Shown here: positions 7,645 through 16,789 of the stretch, piece after piece
Position numbering within the stretch: the first letter of the stretch is position 1
Layout of the letters: every line of letters begins with the position of its first letter
DNA from: Luteolibacter yonseiensis
GTDB lineage: Bacteria > Verrucomicrobiota > Verrucomicrobiia > Verrucomicrobiales > Akkermansiaceae
Length of the DNA: 64,000 nt
Direction of reading: 5' to 3'
Assembly (NCBI RefSeq): GCF_016595465.1
Contig: NZ_JAENIK010000013.1
Span: 372,001-436,000 of the forward strand
The notes under the pieces: model-generated
Told to the model about the DNA's origin: nothing
Seen by the model: the letters and a program-made list of their open reading frames with translations, nothing else
Database searches by the model: none
Translations under genes and position numbers: made by a program

Positions 7645-10600
7645 ATGTCCCAATCAAAAGCCCGCTCGTCCTGGCGCGTGACCGCGTTATCCACCCTACT
7701 CTCGTTGTTCTGCGGCGCGGGCCTGTCCCAAGGGGAACTGATCCGCCCGGACGTCGGAGCCTACTATGACGGCATCCTGCCGCCCGAAGCACCCGCCGTG
7801 GCTTCGGACTGGTCCACGGTGCCCGCCTTTCCCAACCTCTCTTTTCTGAACCCGCTCGGGCTCACCCACATCCCGGGAACGAACAAGCTGTTGGTATGGG
7901 AACGGGAGGGCAAGATCTGGGCGTTCGACAACGACCCCGCCGTCACCACGAAGACGCTGGTCGTGGACCTGTCCGCGAACGTGCAGGGCTGGGACGATTC
8001 CGGGCTGCTGGGGCTCGCGGTGCATCCGGATTTCGAAACCAACCGGCAGATTTACGTGTGGTACGTCTGGCGCGGGGGGATCCAGGGAGGAACGGGAGAC
8101 CTGGGACCGGTGCTCGGAAGCGCCACCACCCGTCCGCCGACCAATACTCCGAACCGCAACCGGCTTTCCCGTTTCGTTCTGGACGGGAATTTCCAAACAC
8201 CCAAGGCCAGCGAGGCGGTGGTCATCGACCAGAAGGACATCAGCGTCTGGCACAACGGCGGCGGGGTGTTCTTCCACCCGCAGAACGGATTCCTCTACAT
8301 CACCAATGGCGACGACACCGATCTCACCAACACCCAGCGCATCGACCGCGGCCTTTTTTCCTGCGTGATGCGGATCGATGTCGACAAACGGGGCGGCTCC
8401 GTCAGCCACGCGCCGACGCTCCGCCCTGTGAACGAGGTCAGTCCGAACTGGCCCCAATATTACGTGCCGAACGACAATCCGTTCGTGGGCCAGCCGAACT
8501 CGCTGGAGGAGATCTACGCGATCGGCCTGCGCAGCCCGCACCGGATGACCATCGATCCGGTCACGGGCCGGATCTTCATCGGCGATGTGGGTGCGGACAC
8601 GCGTGAGGAGGTCAGCGTCATCGATCCGGGCGATGCGGCGGGACTGAATTTCCAGTGGAACCGGATCGAAGGCGCGGGACGCGACCTCACGGCACCCTAC
8701 ATCGGCGTCAACAAGCGTCCGATCATCGACTACCCGCACGGAACAGAGGACGGCAGTTGCGTGATCGGCGGCTACGTTTACCGGGGCACCCAATTTCCGG
8801 AACTGATCGGTAAATACATCTTCGGGGATAACATGAGCGGGCGGATCTGGTATCTGGACGAAAGCACCAGCCCGGCGAAGAAAGTGCTGCTGGCCACCCT
8901 GCCGGACGGGCCTGGACCGAATTCGGGCAACGACTACCGGGGGCTGGGTTCCTTCGGGCTCGATGCCTATGGGGAAATCTACCTGTGCCAGCTCAGCAGC
9001 GTGGACGGACGGATCTTCAAGCTCAAACGCGGTGGCGCGCCTCCCGGAACCCCGCTGCCCTCGACACTCAGCGCCACCGGCTTCTTCAGCGACACGGCGG
9101 CGCTGGTTCCCAGCCCCCGCCTGCTGCCGTACCAGATCAACGCTCCGTTCTGGTCCGACCATGCCGTGAAAAGCCGTTACGCCGCGATCCCGAACGGCAC
9201 CACCGTGGGATTCACTGCCCAGGGCGACTGGGATTTCCCCACCGGCAGCGTCCTCGTGAAACATTTCGATCTGCCGGTGAGCGACCTCGATCCCGCCGTG
9301 CGCAGGCGGCTGGAGACGCGCTTCATCGTGAAGAAGGCGGACGGCTCGGTCTATGGCGCGACCTACAAGTGGCGCGCCGACCAGAGCGATGCCGACCTGC
9401 TGGATTCCTCACTGACGGAAAGCATCCCGATCCAGACCTCCTCTCTCGGTGCTTTCACCGGCCAGGACATCGGCAGCCCGGCGCTCGCGGGATCGACGAC
9501 CCGGGAGGGAAGTTTCATAACCATCAAGGCGGGCGGCACGGACATCTGGGGAACCAGCGACCAGTTCCACTTCGCGAGCCAACTCCGCACCGGCGACTTC
9601 GATGTCTCGGTGCGCGTCGAGTCGGTCACGCAGGCCGATCTTTATACGAAAACCGGGCTGATGGTCCGCGATTCGCTGGCACCGAACGCCCGCCACGTCA
9701 TGGCGCTGGTTTTCCCGAGCAACGCGGCGCGCAACAATAACAACGGCGGCTACGAATTCCAATACCGGGCGACGACCGGTGGCAACGCCACCGCGCTCTA
9801 CCCGCCGGCTCCGCAGCCGTTGGTGAGCTATCCGAACACCTGGCTGCGCATGAAGCGAGAGGGCGACACCTTCATCGCCTATTCCAGTGCCAACGGTTCC
9901 GACTGGAGGGAATACTCCCGCACGGTGCTGGCGCTGCCCGCACAGCTCCATTTCGGCCTCGCCGTGACAGCCCATACCGGTAGCCCTACCACCACCGCGA
10001 AGTTTGAAATCGAGACGCGCCGCCAGAATTGGTATTACCCGAGCAGACAGGACTGCGTCACCTGTCATAACTCCCAGGCCGGCGGTGTGCTGGGACTGAG
10101 CAGCCGGCAGTTGAATCTCGACACCCGCTATCATGGCGGCGATTTGGAAAACCAGCTGAGAGCCTGGAGCCACGCCGGGCTTTTCCACAACGGTCCGGAT
10201 GATTCGGAAATCCCGGCACTCCCGAAGCTGGTTCCCGCAGGCGACACCACCGCCTCCCTTGAGACACGGGCCCGCTCCTACCTGGACGCGAACTGCTCGA
10301 ACTGCCACCGCCCGGGTGGTGTGCACGCCCTTTGGGACGCCCGCTTCCAGACGCCCTTCAGCCTTCAGGGCATCAACTACGGCACCGTCGTGAACAATCT
10401 CGGCAATCCCGACGCAAGGGTCGTGGTGCCGCAGAACCTGCCCGACTCCATCCTCCACTATCGGGTCAACCGCGTGGGAGAAAACCAGATGCCGCCGCTG
10501 GCAAAAAACCAGGTCGACGAGCAGGGCGTCGCGATGCTCGCCGCATGGATCCAATCCCTGCCGACGGAGAACGTGGAAGCGCCTTCCCTGCTGGCCGCGG

Positions 10601-12606
10601 TCGCCCGTTCCCATACGAGGGTGGACCTTTCCTGGCAGGACAACTCGGACAACGAGAGCGGTTTCTCCATCGAACGCTCGACCGACAACGTGAACTTCAC
10701 CCGCATCGGTACGGTGGGTTCCGGCGTGCGCGCCTACAGCGACCTGAACGCGGAACCCTTCACCACCCAATACTACCGGGTGGCGGCGTACGCGGTGTAT
10801 GTCACGTCCGCCTACTCCGATGTCCGGTCGGTCACTCCGGACATCGGCCCGCCGGCACCTGAAGTGGTGGTCCGCTCGGGAACCATGATGATCCCGAACA
10901 ATGATTTCACCCCGGGCGATCTGCCGGGGGTGACGGATTTCGGCGGCGTGAGAACCAACGCCAGCGTGACGCACACCTTCTCCATCGCGAACATCGGCAA
11001 CGCACCGCTCACCCTGACAGGAACACCACGGGTGGTCGTCCTCGGACCCGACGCGGCCTCCTTCCCGGTTTCCCTCCAGCCCGGGACCGGCACCATTGCC
11101 GGTGGGGCCTCCACGGCGTTCGGCATCCGCTTCTCACCGCAGGGAACGGGAATCAAGACCGCGCTGGTTTCCATTCTCTCGGATGATCCGGACGAACCGG
11201 TGACCACCTTCGCGATCACGGGAGAAGGTGTCTCCAGCGATCTCGCCGCCTGGTGGAAATTCAATGAAGCCTCCGGGACGACAGCCTTCGAAAGCGCCGG
11301 AAACAGTCTGACGGGAACCCTGACGGACCCGCTTCCGGCCTGGTCGGCGGCAGGCAGGCTTGGCGGAGCGATCCGTTTCACCGGCGAAGTCAACCAGAGT
11401 GTGACCGTGGCGAACCATTCCAGCCTGAACCCCACCTCGGCGATCACGATCACCGCATGGGTATGGGCGGAAGACTGGAGCGGCAACCGCCGCATCCTCC
11501 AGAAGGGCAACACCGACAACCAATACCGCCTGCTGGCGGAAAACGGCAAGCTGGTCTGGGACATCGAGAATGTCGGCCGGATCGAAGCGGACCTGCCAGC
11601 GACCGAAAACTGGGCCCACCTCGCCGCCACCTACAACCGGACGGCCATGCGTCTCTACGTCAACGGTGTGCAGGTCGGCGTGCTGAACAGCACCGTGGCG
11701 ATGCCGACCACCACCAACCCGCTCTACATCGGCACCAAGACACCGGGATCCACCGCGGGTGATCACTTCAATGGCTACCTGGACGATCTCCGCGTCTATT
11801 CCTCCGCCGTCTCAGCGAGCGACATCGCCATGATGGGAAGGAACTCCGGTGTGGTCGAGATCGCGACGAGCGATGGAACCGCACAGAAAGGCACGGGTGA
11901 CGCGGGAGCGATCTCGATCACGCGGACAGGCGATACCGCTGCGGACCTGCCGGTGACTCTTTCGCTGATCCAAGGCTCGGGCCAGGCGGTGCTGGACACC
12001 GATTTCAACCTGAGTCCGGCACTGGCCGGATTCGAAATCCCCGCAGGCCGGAGCGTTGCCACCGTGGTGGTGAATCCGATCAACCGTTCCGTCGTGACCG
12101 GACCGCTGGATGCCACCGTCCTGCTGGCCCAAGGGACCGGCTACTCGACCGGTCCCACCACAATCGCCCGCGTGCGGGTGCTGGACACCCCTTACCATCA
12201 GTGGAAAATCTCTGCATTCGGAGGACTCGCGGCAGCGAACGGCCCCGCTGCGGGTGACAACGCGGACCCGGACATGGACGGCCTGGCGAACCTGCTGGAA
12301 GGAGGACTCGGCGGCGATCCGCTGGTTTCTGATTCCTCGATCCTTCCGGATGTGAACGTGGAGTTCATCGACGGGCAACTCTACCTGACCTCCTCCTACA
12401 CGAGGCCCCGCCCCGCGATGCCCGGACTGACCTACCTGACCCGGACATCGGACACACCGGCGGGCGGTGCCTGGCAGGATGCCGTGCCGCTGACGGGGTA
12501 TCCGCAGGACAACGGCGACGGCACCGAGACGGTGAAGGTCCGGTCGGCCCTGCCGGTGGGTGCGGGCCCAAGCCAGTTCATGCGGCTGGAAATCGGAAGG
12601 CAATGA
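7645..12606 (+). CDS. Secreted PQQ-type sugar dehydrogenase fused to diheme cytochrome, FN3, LamG and Calx-beta domains
   Basis: This 1653-residue protein has a signal peptide (residues 1-30). Residues 45-470 form a glucose/sorbosone dehydrogenase beta-propeller (LLVWEREGKIWAFDND, VWHNGGGVFFHPQNGFLYIT, GLRSPHRMTIDPVTGRIFIG). A SO_2930-type diheme cytochrome region follows with CVTCH (about 804) and CSNCH (about 884). A DUF1349-like lectin-fold segment (about 600-792) sits inside that cytochrome region. Then come an FN3-like domain (about 990-1070), an ASPM/SPD-2/Hydin-like domain (about 1085-1190), LamG (about 1195-1390), a Calx-beta-like domain (about 1400-1515) and a C-terminal region with a DPDMDG motif. 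The likely role is periplasmic or surface oxidation of a sugar with electrons passed to heme c. The substrate is unknown. Confidence 0.85.
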   Translation: MSQSKARSSWRVTALSTLLSLFCGAGLSQGELIRPDVGAYYDGILPPEAPAVASDWSTVPAFPNLSFLNPLGLTHIPGTNKLLVWEREGKIWAFDNDPAVTTKTLVVDLSANVQGWDDSGLLGLAVHPDFETNRQIYVWYVWRGGIQGGTGDLGPVLGSATTRPPTNTPNRNRLSRFVLDGNFQTPKASEAVVIDQKDISVWHNGGGVFFHPQNGFLYITNGDDTDLTNTQRIDRGLFSCVMRIDVDKRGGSVSHAPTLRPVNEVSPNWPQYYVPNDNPFVGQPNSLEEIYAIGLRSPHRMTIDPVTGRIFIGDVGADTREEVSVIDPGDAAGLNFQWNRIEGAGRDLTAPYIGVNKRPIIDYPHGTEDGSCVIGGYVYRGTQFPELIGKYIFGDNMSGRIWYLDESTSPAKKVLLATLPDGPGPNSGNDYRGLGSFGLDAYGEIYLCQLSSVDGRIFKLKRGGAPPGTPLPSTLSATGFFSDTAALVPSPRLLPYQINAPFWSDHAVKSRYAAIPNGTTVGFTAQGDWDFPTGSVLVKHFDLPVSDLDPAVRRRLETRFIVKKADGSVYGATYKWRADQSDADLLDSSLTESIPIQTSSLGAFTGQDIGSPALAGSTTREGSFITIKAGGTDIWGTSDQFHFASQLRTGDFDVSVRVESVTQADLYTKTGLMVRDSLAPNARHVMALVFPSNAARNNNNGGYEFQYRATTGGNATALYPPAPQPLVSYPNTWLRMKREGDTFIAYSSANGSDWREYSRTVLALPAQLHFGLAVTAHTGSPTTTAKFEIETRRQNWYYPSRQDCVTCHNSQAGGVLGLSSRQLNLDTRYHGGDLENQLRAWSHAGLFHNGPDDSEIPALPKLVPAGDTTASLETRARSYLDANCSNCHRPGGVHALWDARFQTPFSLQGINYGTVVNNLGNPDARVVVPQNLPDSILHYRVNRVGENQMPPLAKNQVDEQGVAMLAAWIQSLPTENVEAPSLLAAVARSHTRVDLSWQDNSDNESGFSIERSTDNVNFTRIGTVGSGVRAYSDLNAEPFTTQYYRVAAYAVYVTSAYSDVRSVTPDIGPPAPEVVVRSGTMMIPNNDFTPGDLPGVTDFGGVRTNASVTHTFSIANIGNAPLTLTGTPRVVVLGPDAASFPVSLQPGTGTIAGGASTAFGIRFSPQGTGIKTALVSILSDDPDEPVTTFAITGEGVSSDLAAWWKFNEASGTTAFESAGNSLTGTLTDPLPAWSAAGRLGGAIRFTGEVNQSVTVANHSSLNPTSAITITAWVWAEDWSGNRRILQKGNTDNQYRLLAENGKLVWDIENVGRIEADLPATENWAHLAATYNRTAMRLYVNGVQVGVLNSTVAMPTTTNPLYIGTKTPGSTAGDHFNGYLDDLRVYSSAVSASDIAMMGRNSGVVEIATSDGTAQKGTGDAGAISITRTGDTAADLPVTLSLIQGSGQAVLDTDFNLSPALAGFEIPAGRSVATVVVNPINRSVVTGPLDATVLLAQGTGYSTGPTTIARVRVLDTPYHQWKISAFGGLAAANGPAAGDNADPDMDGLANLLEGGLGGDPLVSDSSILPDVNVEFIDGQLYLTSSYTRPRPAMPGLTYLTRTSDTPAGGAWQDAVPLTGYPQDNGDGTETVKVRSALPVGAGPSQFMRLEIGRQ

Positions 12607-12725
12607 GAGACATCGGCCATTTTTCCGAATCCATCACCGACTGTCCAGCAAGGTTTTCCGTCGATTTTTCGGATTCGTGAAAAGTCGGTCATGACAAACC
12701 CGGCTTGATCCCTACACTCCGCGCC

Positions 12726-14456
12726 GTGAGTTACCAGGTCTTTGCCAGAAAATACCGCCCAAAAACCTTCAACGACGTGCTCGGACAGGATCATGTCGTG
12801 AGGACGTTACGCAACGCCATCGCCCAGAAACGGCTGGCCCACGCGTATCTTTTCGTCGGCCCGCGCGGCACCGGCAAGACCTCCACCGCCCGGATTCTCG
12901 CGAAGGCGTTGAACTGCACCGGCGGGCCGAACGCGGACTTCGACCCGGACGAGGACGTCTGCGTCGAGATCGCGGAAGGACGCTCGCTGGATGTGTTGGA
13001 AATCGACGGTGCGTCGAACAACGGCGTGGAGCAGGTGCGGGACCTGCGTGAGTCGGTGCGCTTCGCGCCGGCGCGCGGACAGTTCAAGATCTTCTACATC
13101 GACGAGGTCCACATGCTCTCGAACGCGGCGTTCAACGCGCTGCTCAAGACGCTGGAGGAACCGCCGCCGCACGTGAAATTCATCTTCGCCACCACCGAGG
13201 CGAACAAGATCCTGCCCACCATCCTCTCACGCTGCCAGCGCTTCGACCTGCGCCCCATCCCGACGGAGACCATTGCCGCGCACCTGTCGCACATCGCGAG
13301 GGAGGAAGGCATCACCCTCGATGAAACCGCCGCGTGGGCCGTCGCGAAAGGCGCGGACGGCGGCATGCGCGACGCCCAGTCGATGCTCGACCAGCTCGTT
13401 TCCTTCTGCGGGGACAGCATCAACGAGGCGAACGTGCTCGACGTCTTCGGCTTCACCTCGCGGGAAAAGGTCGCCTCGCTCACCCAGACGCTGCTCTCAC
13501 GCAACAACCCCGCCGCGCTCGCGCTCATCCAGAAGGAAGCCGAGAGCGGCCGCGAGCTTTCCCAACTCCTCGGAGAACTCATCGGCTGCCTGCGCGCCCT
13601 GCTTGTCGCCAAGCTCGATCCCTCCGCCGACGGCGAAGGCATCCCGGCCCACCTGTGGACCGCTCTCCTCACCTCCGCCGACGAATACGCGCCGGACCGC
13701 ATTCTTTCCGCCATCGACGTCTTCGCCGAAACGGAAGGCCGCATGAAGTGGGCGACGAACAAGCGCCTGCACTTCGAGCTGGGCGTCATCAAGGCCATCC
13801 AATCGCTGGGGGAAGTCCGCATCACCGACGTGATCAAGGTCCTGACCAAAGGCGCGGATTTCATGCCGGCCGCCGGGTCGATCGTCCTCGATCCACCGAG
13901 GGGCGCCGCAGGTCCAGCCGCTTCCGCTGTTGCCGCCAGCCCTCCAGCCACCCCTGCACCGGTCGCCGCCGAAGAGAAACCAGCGCCGGAGCCCGTCGCA
14001 ACCGCTGCGGTTTCCACTCCCGCGCCGGAACCAACACCTGTCGCGGCCGCCCCAGCGAAACCACCGGCCGTTGCAGCACCTGCTCCGGAACCTACGCCTG
14101 TTCCCACACCCGCGACAGCGTCCGAACCGGACCTTTCCACCATTCCCGTCGCGAAGGAATGGAATCCCGCTCCGCAGCAGAAAGCCGTGGAGGAATCCGC
14201 CCCGGTCGCCACCAAACCGCGCATCACCGGAGGGCTCTCCGCCTTCGACCTGATGATCGCCGAGGCACCGGAAGTCAGCGAGATGCCGACCGCCACCGAG
14301 CCGCCACCATGGCAGAACGAGAAGCCCGCCGCACCCGTCGTGGAAAAAGCCCCGGAACCCGTGGCACCCGCACCGAGCATCACCGAGGACGCCTTCTACA
14401 ACGACCCGCTCATCCAGGCCGCGCTGGTGAAGTTCGAAGGAAAAGTGGTGGCCTGA
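12726..14456 (+). CDS. dnaX: DNA polymerase III subunit gamma/tau
   Basis: DnaX is the ATPase of the clamp loader that places the sliding clamp on primed DNA. Walker A is GPRGTGKT, Walker B is FYIDEVHM, sensor 1 is FIFATTEANKI and the arginine finger is in LSRCQRF. The start is GTG at 12726 (VSYQVFARKYRPKTF), which matches the family start; a TTG seven codons upstream is less likely. The zinc module normally has four cysteines, but here only LNC and DVC remain, with an acidic FDPDED insert. A Pro/Ala linker (about residues 385-490) precedes a short C-terminal segment. The gene is followed by a small membrane protein and ybaB, as in dnaX-ybaB loci, but no recR is nearby. Confidence 0.95.
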   Translation: MSYQVFARKYRPKTFNDVLGQDHVVRTLRNAIAQKRLAHAYLFVGPRGTGKTSTARILAKALNCTGGPNADFDPDEDVCVEIAEGRSLDVLEIDGASNNGVEQVRDLRESVRFAPARGQFKIFYIDEVHMLSNAAFNALLKTLEEPPPHVKFIFATTEANKILPTILSRCQRFDLRPIPTETIAAHLSHIAREEGITLDETAAWAVAKGADGGMRDAQSMLDQLVSFCGDSINEANVLDVFGFTSREKVASLTQTLLSRNNPAALALIQKEAESGRELSQLLGELIGCLRALLVAKLDPSADGEGIPAHLWTALLTSADEYAPDRILSAIDVFAETEGRMKWATNKRLHFELGVIKAIQSLGEVRITDVIKVLTKGADFMPAAGSIVLDPPRGAAGPAASAVAASPPATPAPVAAEEKPAPEPVATAAVSTPAPEPTPVAAAPAKPPAVAAPAPEPTPVPTPATASEPDLSTIPVAKEWNPAPQQKAVEESAPVATKPRITGGLSAFDLMIAEAPEVSEMPTATEPPPWQNEKPAAPVVEKAPEPVAPAPSITEDAFYNDPLIQAALVKFEGKVVA

Positions 14457-14594
14457 GAAGGGACCTTGGTGTTCCTCTTTTCATCGTGCCTGATTTTTCG
14501 AAATCCATCTTCACCGATCCCGGACCTGACGCCCCTCATCAGGCATCCGTCCCCGGGCACTGCCCTCGACCGCGGACGATCCCACCCATCGCCG

Positions 14595-15008
14595 ATGAAA
14601 AAACTTCTCCAGCTCATCCGTGACACCGGGGTCTGGGCGCCCGTCGCGGTGCTCGTTTTTCACGAATTCGCCTCCGTAAAAGGCTACCGCACGCAGATCG
14701 ACTGGATCAACCACTTCTCCGGCGGCCTGGCGTTTTCTTATTTCGCCTGGAAAAACATCCCGTTCCTCGTCCGCTGGATGGGCACGCCCACCGTCCCCGG
14801 CAGGCTGGCGGCCACATTCCTCGCGGGCTGTTCCGCCGCGATCTGGTGGGAGATCGCCGAATTTTCATCAGACGTTTTCCTCGGCAGCAGAATCCAGCGG
14901 AGCATCCATGAAACCATGGTGGATGAAATCAACGGGGTTCTCGGCACCATCACCACCGTCGGCATCCTCGGCGTTCGGGAATACCGCAGTCAGAGGAAGG
15001 TTGCGTGA
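14595..15008 (+). CDS. Small membrane protein, DUF2238/YjdF-like
   Basis: The 137-residue product has about three membrane segments and the conserved features of the YjdF/DUF2238 group: a DWINHFSGGLAFSY segment, AAIWWEIAEF in the third helix region, and a DEINGVLGTITTVGI segment near the end. The function of that family is not established. ATG at 14595 (MKKLLQLIRDTG) was chosen; the open frame upstream lacks hydrophobic or conserved character. It lies between dnaX and ybaB on the same strand. Confidence 0.6.
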   Translation: MKKLLQLIRDTGVWAPVAVLVFHEFASVKGYRTQIDWINHFSGGLAFSYFAWKNIPFLVRWMGTPTVPGRLAATFLAGCSAAIWWEIAEFSSDVFLGSRIQRSIHETMVDEINGVLGTITTVGILGVREYRSQRKVA

Positions 15009-15187
15009 AATTCCACATGATGAGTCTCGATCAACAAGGTTTCCTCCTCATGCGCCCCCTCACCCTCCACGCATCCTCCCAAGCCTCCGCACCTAAACAT
15101 AGACGAGTGCTGCATTTCGTTTACCATTCCGGCGCGGCCATCACCGAAACCTGGCACAGGGCCGTGTAACTCCTTTTAAATCATTCC

Positions 15188-15493
15188 ATGAACATCCAGA
15201 AACTGATGAAACAGGCCCAGCAGATGCAGGCGGGGCTCGCGGCGAAACAAGAAGAACTCGCCATCCAGACCGTCACCGCCTCCGTCGGCGGCGGCAAGGT
15301 GAACGTCATCGCCACCTGTTCCGGCGACGTGCTTTCCATCAAGATCGACCCGTCCGTGATCGATCCGGGCGACGCGGAGTTCCTGGAGGAACTCGTGCTC
15401 AAAGGCGTGCAGGAGGCCATCTCCAAGGGTAAGGAAACCGCCGCCGCGGAAATGAAAAAGCTCACCGGCGGGCTGAACATCCCGGGCATGTGA
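15188..15493 (+). CDS. ybaB: YbaB/EbfC family nucleoid-associated protein
   Basis: YbaB/EbfC proteins are small dimeric DNA-binding proteins associated with the nucleoid. The 101-residue product has the family layout: a Met/Gln-rich N-terminal helix (MNIQKLMKQAQQMQAGLAAK), a central strand block (VTASVGGGKVNVIATCSGDV) and a C-terminal helix with LEELVLKGVQEAISKGKE. ATG at 15188 follows an A/T-rich leader. It sits downstream of dnaX, a widespread pairing. The 180 bases upstream hold no other gene I can support. Confidence 0.93.
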   Translation: MNIQKLMKQAQQMQAGLAAKQEELAIQTVTASVGGGKVNVIATCSGDVLSIKIDPSVIDPGDAEFLEELVLKGVQEAISKGKETAAAEMKKLTGGLNIPGM

Positions 15494-15629
15494 GAGCTGA
15501 GATCCTGAATCTTAAATCATAAATCCCGAACGGAGAGGAAGAAGCCGCTGTATTTTCAAGAAATGCTCCGCATCTCTCCTCTTCCGTTTGGAATTTGATC
15601 CTTGGGATTTAAAAATTTTCTCTCCCCGC

Positions 15630-16646
15630 ATGTCCACCTTCTGCCGCTTCCTCGGATGGCTGGTGGTCGGACTTTCCCTGGTGCTCCACCTTTTCACGGT
15701 CTACACCTTCGCGCTGCAACCGGACCGGTTCGCGGCCTTCACCGTGATGCCCATCTGGCTATGGGGTGGCTTCGGGATGTTGTTGTGCCTCGGCGCGTTT
15801 TATTTCCTGCGCGCCCGCTTCTCCCTCCTCATGGCGGGCGTCTGGGCCGTCACCCTGCTCGTCGGCGCGGATGAGGCGCACGCGCTGCTGAACATCGGGA
15901 AACCGCCCCCCCTGCCCGGCCGTGCCGCACCTTATGAGGGGAGCCCCACCCTGCGGGTCGTCACGCTGAACTGCTCGACCTTCATCTATGGAAATCCTGC
16001 GGCGGACCTCGCCGTCTGGCAGCCCGACATCGTGCTGCTGCAGGAAGTGGAACCTCACCTGGCCCGCCAGATCGCGGATACGCTTTACGGCGGCCGGGGC
16101 GATCTCCGCTTCCATGCGGGCAATGCCATCGTCACCCGCTGGAGGATCACGCGGGACCTTCCGAATACCGACCGGAACCGCCGCGCCCTGCAGGTCACCG
16201 TGCGCACGCCCGGCGGCCAGGAAATGGAGGTTGTGAACATCCACCTCCCCAGCGCCTCCACGGACCTGAGACTTTGGCGGAAATACGCATGGTCCGCGCA
16301 CCGGGTGAACCGCGCCACCCGTCTGGCCGAGCTTGCCGTCACCCGCAGGTTCCTCGCCGGATCCACTCATTTCCCCCACAAGGCGACCATTCTGGGTGGG
16401 GATTTCAACGCCCCCGCTTCGGACATCGTCCACCGCACGCTCGCGCCGGATCTGGTGGACGCCTTCGGTGCGGCGGGGACCGGCTGGGGAAACACCTTCC
16501 AGCGCCGCCTGCCGATCCTCCGCATCGACCACATCTACGCCACCCGCCATTTCGTCCCGGTCCGCAGCCGTGTCGTCGCCACCCGGAACAGCGACCATCG
16601 CATGGTCATCGCCGATTTTCTCGCGCCCACAAGACGCTCACATTAA
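15630..16646 (+). CDS. Membrane-anchored endonuclease/exonuclease/phosphatase family protein
   Basis: Residues 1-85 of 338 hold three membrane segments (LGWLVVGLSLVLHLF, IWLWGGFGMLLCLGAFYFL, LLMAGVWAVTLLVGA). The rest is an EEP fold: VVTLNCSTF near the start, DIVLLQEVE with the metal-binding Glu, ILGGDFNAP with the catalytic Asp/Asn, and the final RIDHIYAT and NSDHRMVIADF block. Members cleave phosphodiesters in nucleic acids, phosphoinositides or sphingomyelin, and the substrate cannot be told here. The active domain should face the outside of the cytoplasmic membrane. ATG at 15630 was chosen because the hydrophobic region begins there. Confidence 0.85.
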   Translation: MSTFCRFLGWLVVGLSLVLHLFTVYTFALQPDRFAAFTVMPIWLWGGFGMLLCLGAFYFLRARFSLLMAGVWAVTLLVGADEAHALLNIGKPPPLPGRAAPYEGSPTLRVVTLNCSTFIYGNPAADLAVWQPDIVLLQEVEPHLARQIADTLYGGRGDLRFHAGNAIVTRWRITRDLPNTDRNRRALQVTVRTPGGQEMEVVNIHLPSASTDLRLWRKYAWSAHRVNRATRLAELAVTRRFLAGSTHFPHKATILGGDFNAPASDIVHRTLAPDLVDAFGAAGTGWGNTFQRRLPILRIDHIYATRHFVPVRSRVVATRNSDHRMVIADFLAPTRRSH

Positions 16647-16789
16647 ACAAGCGTTTGACTTTTTGCCCATCTGGGTCTTTTTGCAGGAAAAATCATCGGG
16701 AATAAAACCTGCTCTCCGCTCTCTTTCGAGAGGTTGGTCCGGCGGGAAATGGTTCCCCTGATACAGCTTCAGCGCCTTCTTTTTTTGTC

